A DNA stretch of 64,000 nucleotides from Hydractinia symbiolongicarpus (lineage: Eukaryota > Cnidaria > Hydrozoa > Anthoathecata > Hydractiniidae), in contig NC_079887.1 of NCBI RefSeq assembly GCF_029227915.1, positions 10,478,001 through 10,542,000 on the forward strand, written 5' to 3'. The position numbers and the translations under genes were made by a program. Positions 62,401 through 64,000 of this stretch are shown here, one piece after another; the first letter of the stretch is position 1; every line of letters begins with the position of its first letter. The notes under the pieces are model-generated. The model was not told the origin of the DNA and ran no database searches. It saw only the letters and a list, made by a program, of their open reading frames with translations.

Positions 62401-63764
62401 TATTTGAATACTTCCATCAAAACATCCTGAATACTGATCCATTTAGTAGTACCTTCTTGATTAACATCGAATGAATTTAAGCAATATATATTAATTACTT
62501 AATTTAAGTAATATTTTTTGCACATTCCAGCTTGAAGCATACCTTTTCATTCTTGTATATAGATCGCTGTTCTACATGATACTATACCTGTGACACCAGT
62601 TACAAATGAACAATCATTGGAACAATCAAAAAAAATTGCAGCACTACAGGTAACATAGTTATTGAAAATACAATAATTTACATCGCAATCAGCAAAACTT
62701 CTTTCTGTATTAAGCAGAAATCAGTGTGTTAGCCAGGAATTCTTAAGTGTGGTACCTACTGTCCACACCAGTTTTAAATAATAAAGATAACAAATTTTGG
62801 AAAAGTGTTTTTTTTTAGACAGGCCTTTAATGACATCATCAAAATTTGTCTCTGTGATTGTTCGCTTTTCCAATCAAGAGTATTTTCCAACCTTTTTTGT
62901 TTAATTTATTTCAGGTCAGCAAAAAGAATTCAAGCTTGAAATGCTAATATTTTGTTTTGCAATTGTACATTCCTATGCAGGAACAAAGTTAAATTTTTAG
63001 AAATAAAGAGAGCAAAACATCCCAAAATTTGCTGACGTGTTTTGTTAACATGTCGCTTCTGCAAATTGATGAGTACCAAAGTGAACTTATTTGCTCAAAG
63101 GTCTTTTAACTAGCTTCTAGTAACGGAGCAGGGGGTGGGGGCTCCTGTACGCACATTTAGAATAACTTTTTTTGGTTATTGTAATAGCTCTCTAGGGCTT
63201 AAGACAACATAAAAATAGTTATTAACAAAGTACTCTAATATCTGCTTGGTTTTTTTTTCTTACTTAGTAAAAGACTTTTATTTTTTTCAAATTAAAGTAT
63301 ACAATAATAAAAACGTAACAGAAAATCTGTTTGGTGGGGTGGGGGGTAAAGGTAAAGGTCAAGGCCTTTAGTCAGAAAATGAGAAAAATCTTTGAGTATG
63401 AAAATTAAAAAAAAACCCTTGGATGAAAAAGAGGATAATTTGGAAAATGTTGAGAGAAAGCAGTATACGAAATATGAAAACAGGAATTTTAGATGCAAAG
63501 CTCTGTATAAACTCCAGAATGTCAATTTAAAAATATTAATTTCTTTAAACTAAACTGGTATACATTTTCAGCTTCAACTGCATAAACAAGATGAAGAGCT
63601 GCAAGTTATGCGAGAAGCAAATTTAATTGAAAAAGAAAAAGTCAGAAAAGCCAGTGTCAGTGACAAAGTAAGAAAAATATATTTGTTTAAATTTTAAAAT
63701 TTTATCTTTCTTATGACTATATATAACTTGTTTTATTTATTTTTAGATTGAGAATCATGAGAAA
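56414..63764 (+). CDS. CLIP1: CLIP-170-type CAP-Gly microtubule plus-end protein (3' part outside window)
   Basis: Exons: 56414-56556, 57048-58073, 62015-62219, 62563-62649, 63572-63667, 63747-63764 (18-nt microexon), continuing to the right. 525 codons are visible, all phases consistent. The N-terminus is Ser/Arg/Pro-rich and basic (a microtubule-binding linker). CAP-Gly 1 lies at about 228-297 and CAP-Gly 2 at about 338-410, both with the canonical GKNDG loop that binds the C-terminal EEY/F of tubulin and EB proteins. A Ser/Thr/Pro linker follows, then the start of the coiled coil (LHKQDEELQVMREANLIEKEK). Two SxIP motifs, SHIP (S84) and SSIP (S153), are typical EB1-binding sites. A repeated RRESSxPxI motif has basophilic-kinase-like sites. 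Tandem CAP-Gly plus coiled coil fits CLIP1/CLIP2; the zinc-knuckle end is not visible. The second CAP-Gly is split by a 3.9-kb intron. Confidence 0.92.
60045..60149 (+). other. Candidate 105-nt cassette exon of CLIP
   Basis: An acceptor-like ATTTACAAG precedes, and AG|GTAGCA follows. The stretch has no stop in the frame required (phase 2 in, phase 2 out) and its length is a multiple of three, so inclusion would add 35 residues without shifting the frame. The peptide is very basic (SKKKRDKKGHVRNRR). It would insert into CAP-Gly 2 after the GKNDG loop, so inclusion should disturb tubulin binding. It may be fortuitous. Confidence 0.25.
60922..61341. mobile_element. Cluster of inverted repeats, MITE-like
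   Basis: ACATGCTTTT..CCAGGCTGG (60922-60966) is inverted at 61025-61067. Overlapping it, TAACCAGGCTGGTCATTATT (60954 onward) with TTAAACAATAG is inverted at 61235-61341, where AATAATGACCAGACCYGGTT occurs twice in tandem. Consistent with nested or rearranged MITEs. Confidence 0.6.
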
Positions 63765-64000
63765 GTAAGTAGTTTTAGTGGTTTAATATACTTTGTGGTG
63801 TACAACCAGTTTGTGAACTATTTAATACCTCTCAAAGAATTTTGGAAAGTGCATAGCATCCTAACCAGAAGCAATAAAAGAATTTTAAAAGACAATTCTA
63901 TAATCGATCCCCTTTTTTCTTTTTTGCAAAAATCACTAATATGTAATATGCAGTTTAATTTAAAAAAAAAATAGGAAATATCTTTTAAACACTACCCCAA

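Noticed and set aside
1-64000. tRNA, rRNA or snRNA genes
   Set aside because: No A-box/B-box pair with cloverleaf complementarity and no conserved rRNA or snRNA segment was seen by eye; a covariance-model scan would be decisive.

Overview
This is an AT-rich piece of an animal nuclear genome. Genes are split by long introns with GT..AG boundaries, intergenic DNA is full of degraded transposons and foldback repeats, and proteins match animal families (TTC28, SWAP-70/DEF6, SRSF1/9, CLIP-170). Base composition, intron style and repeat types suggest a cnidarian, perhaps a hydrozoan. That is an inference, not something the sequence proves.

Layout. 1-2047: 5'-truncated, broken non-LTR retrotransposon. 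3385-25590 (+): TTC28 orthologue, ten exons whose phases all agree, giving about 2337 residues (TPR array, degenerate CHAT domain, Ser-rich tail). 27317-37936 (+): SWAP-70/DEF6-like protein, nine exons, 640 residues. Its introns hold a 63-bp coding-compatible minisatellite, an inverted pair of dispersed repeats, an isolated antisense exon encoding a membrane segment, and a dead PIF/Harbinger transposon. 38590-40007 (-): three-exon gene for a 217-residue secreted protein of no recognised family, convergent with SWAP-70. 42838-50502 (+): SR splicing factor (SRSF1/SRSF9 type), four exons, 214 residues, followed by a ~1.9 kb minisatellite (63-bp unit) with a ~600-bp higher-order duplication. 56414 to the right edge (+): CLIP-170-type microtubule plus-end protein with two CAP-Gly domains, running off the window.

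The genes do not form a pathway. TTC28, SWAP-70 and CLIP share a loose cytoskeletal/cell-division theme, but nothing here shows that this is more than ordinary neighbourhood. The most unusual observations are the orphan secreted protein, the antisense transmembrane exon, a perfect 26-bp hairpin, two unrelated 63-bp minisatellites, a MITE family with CCTCGTYCCCAGG ends, and several in-phase alternative-exon candidates in TTC28 and CLIP.

Limits: exon borders were read by eye from splice signals, reading frame and remembered family sequences. UTRs, transcription starts and alternative isoforms are not resolved. No tRNA, rRNA, CRISPR or bacterial-type signal was seen.
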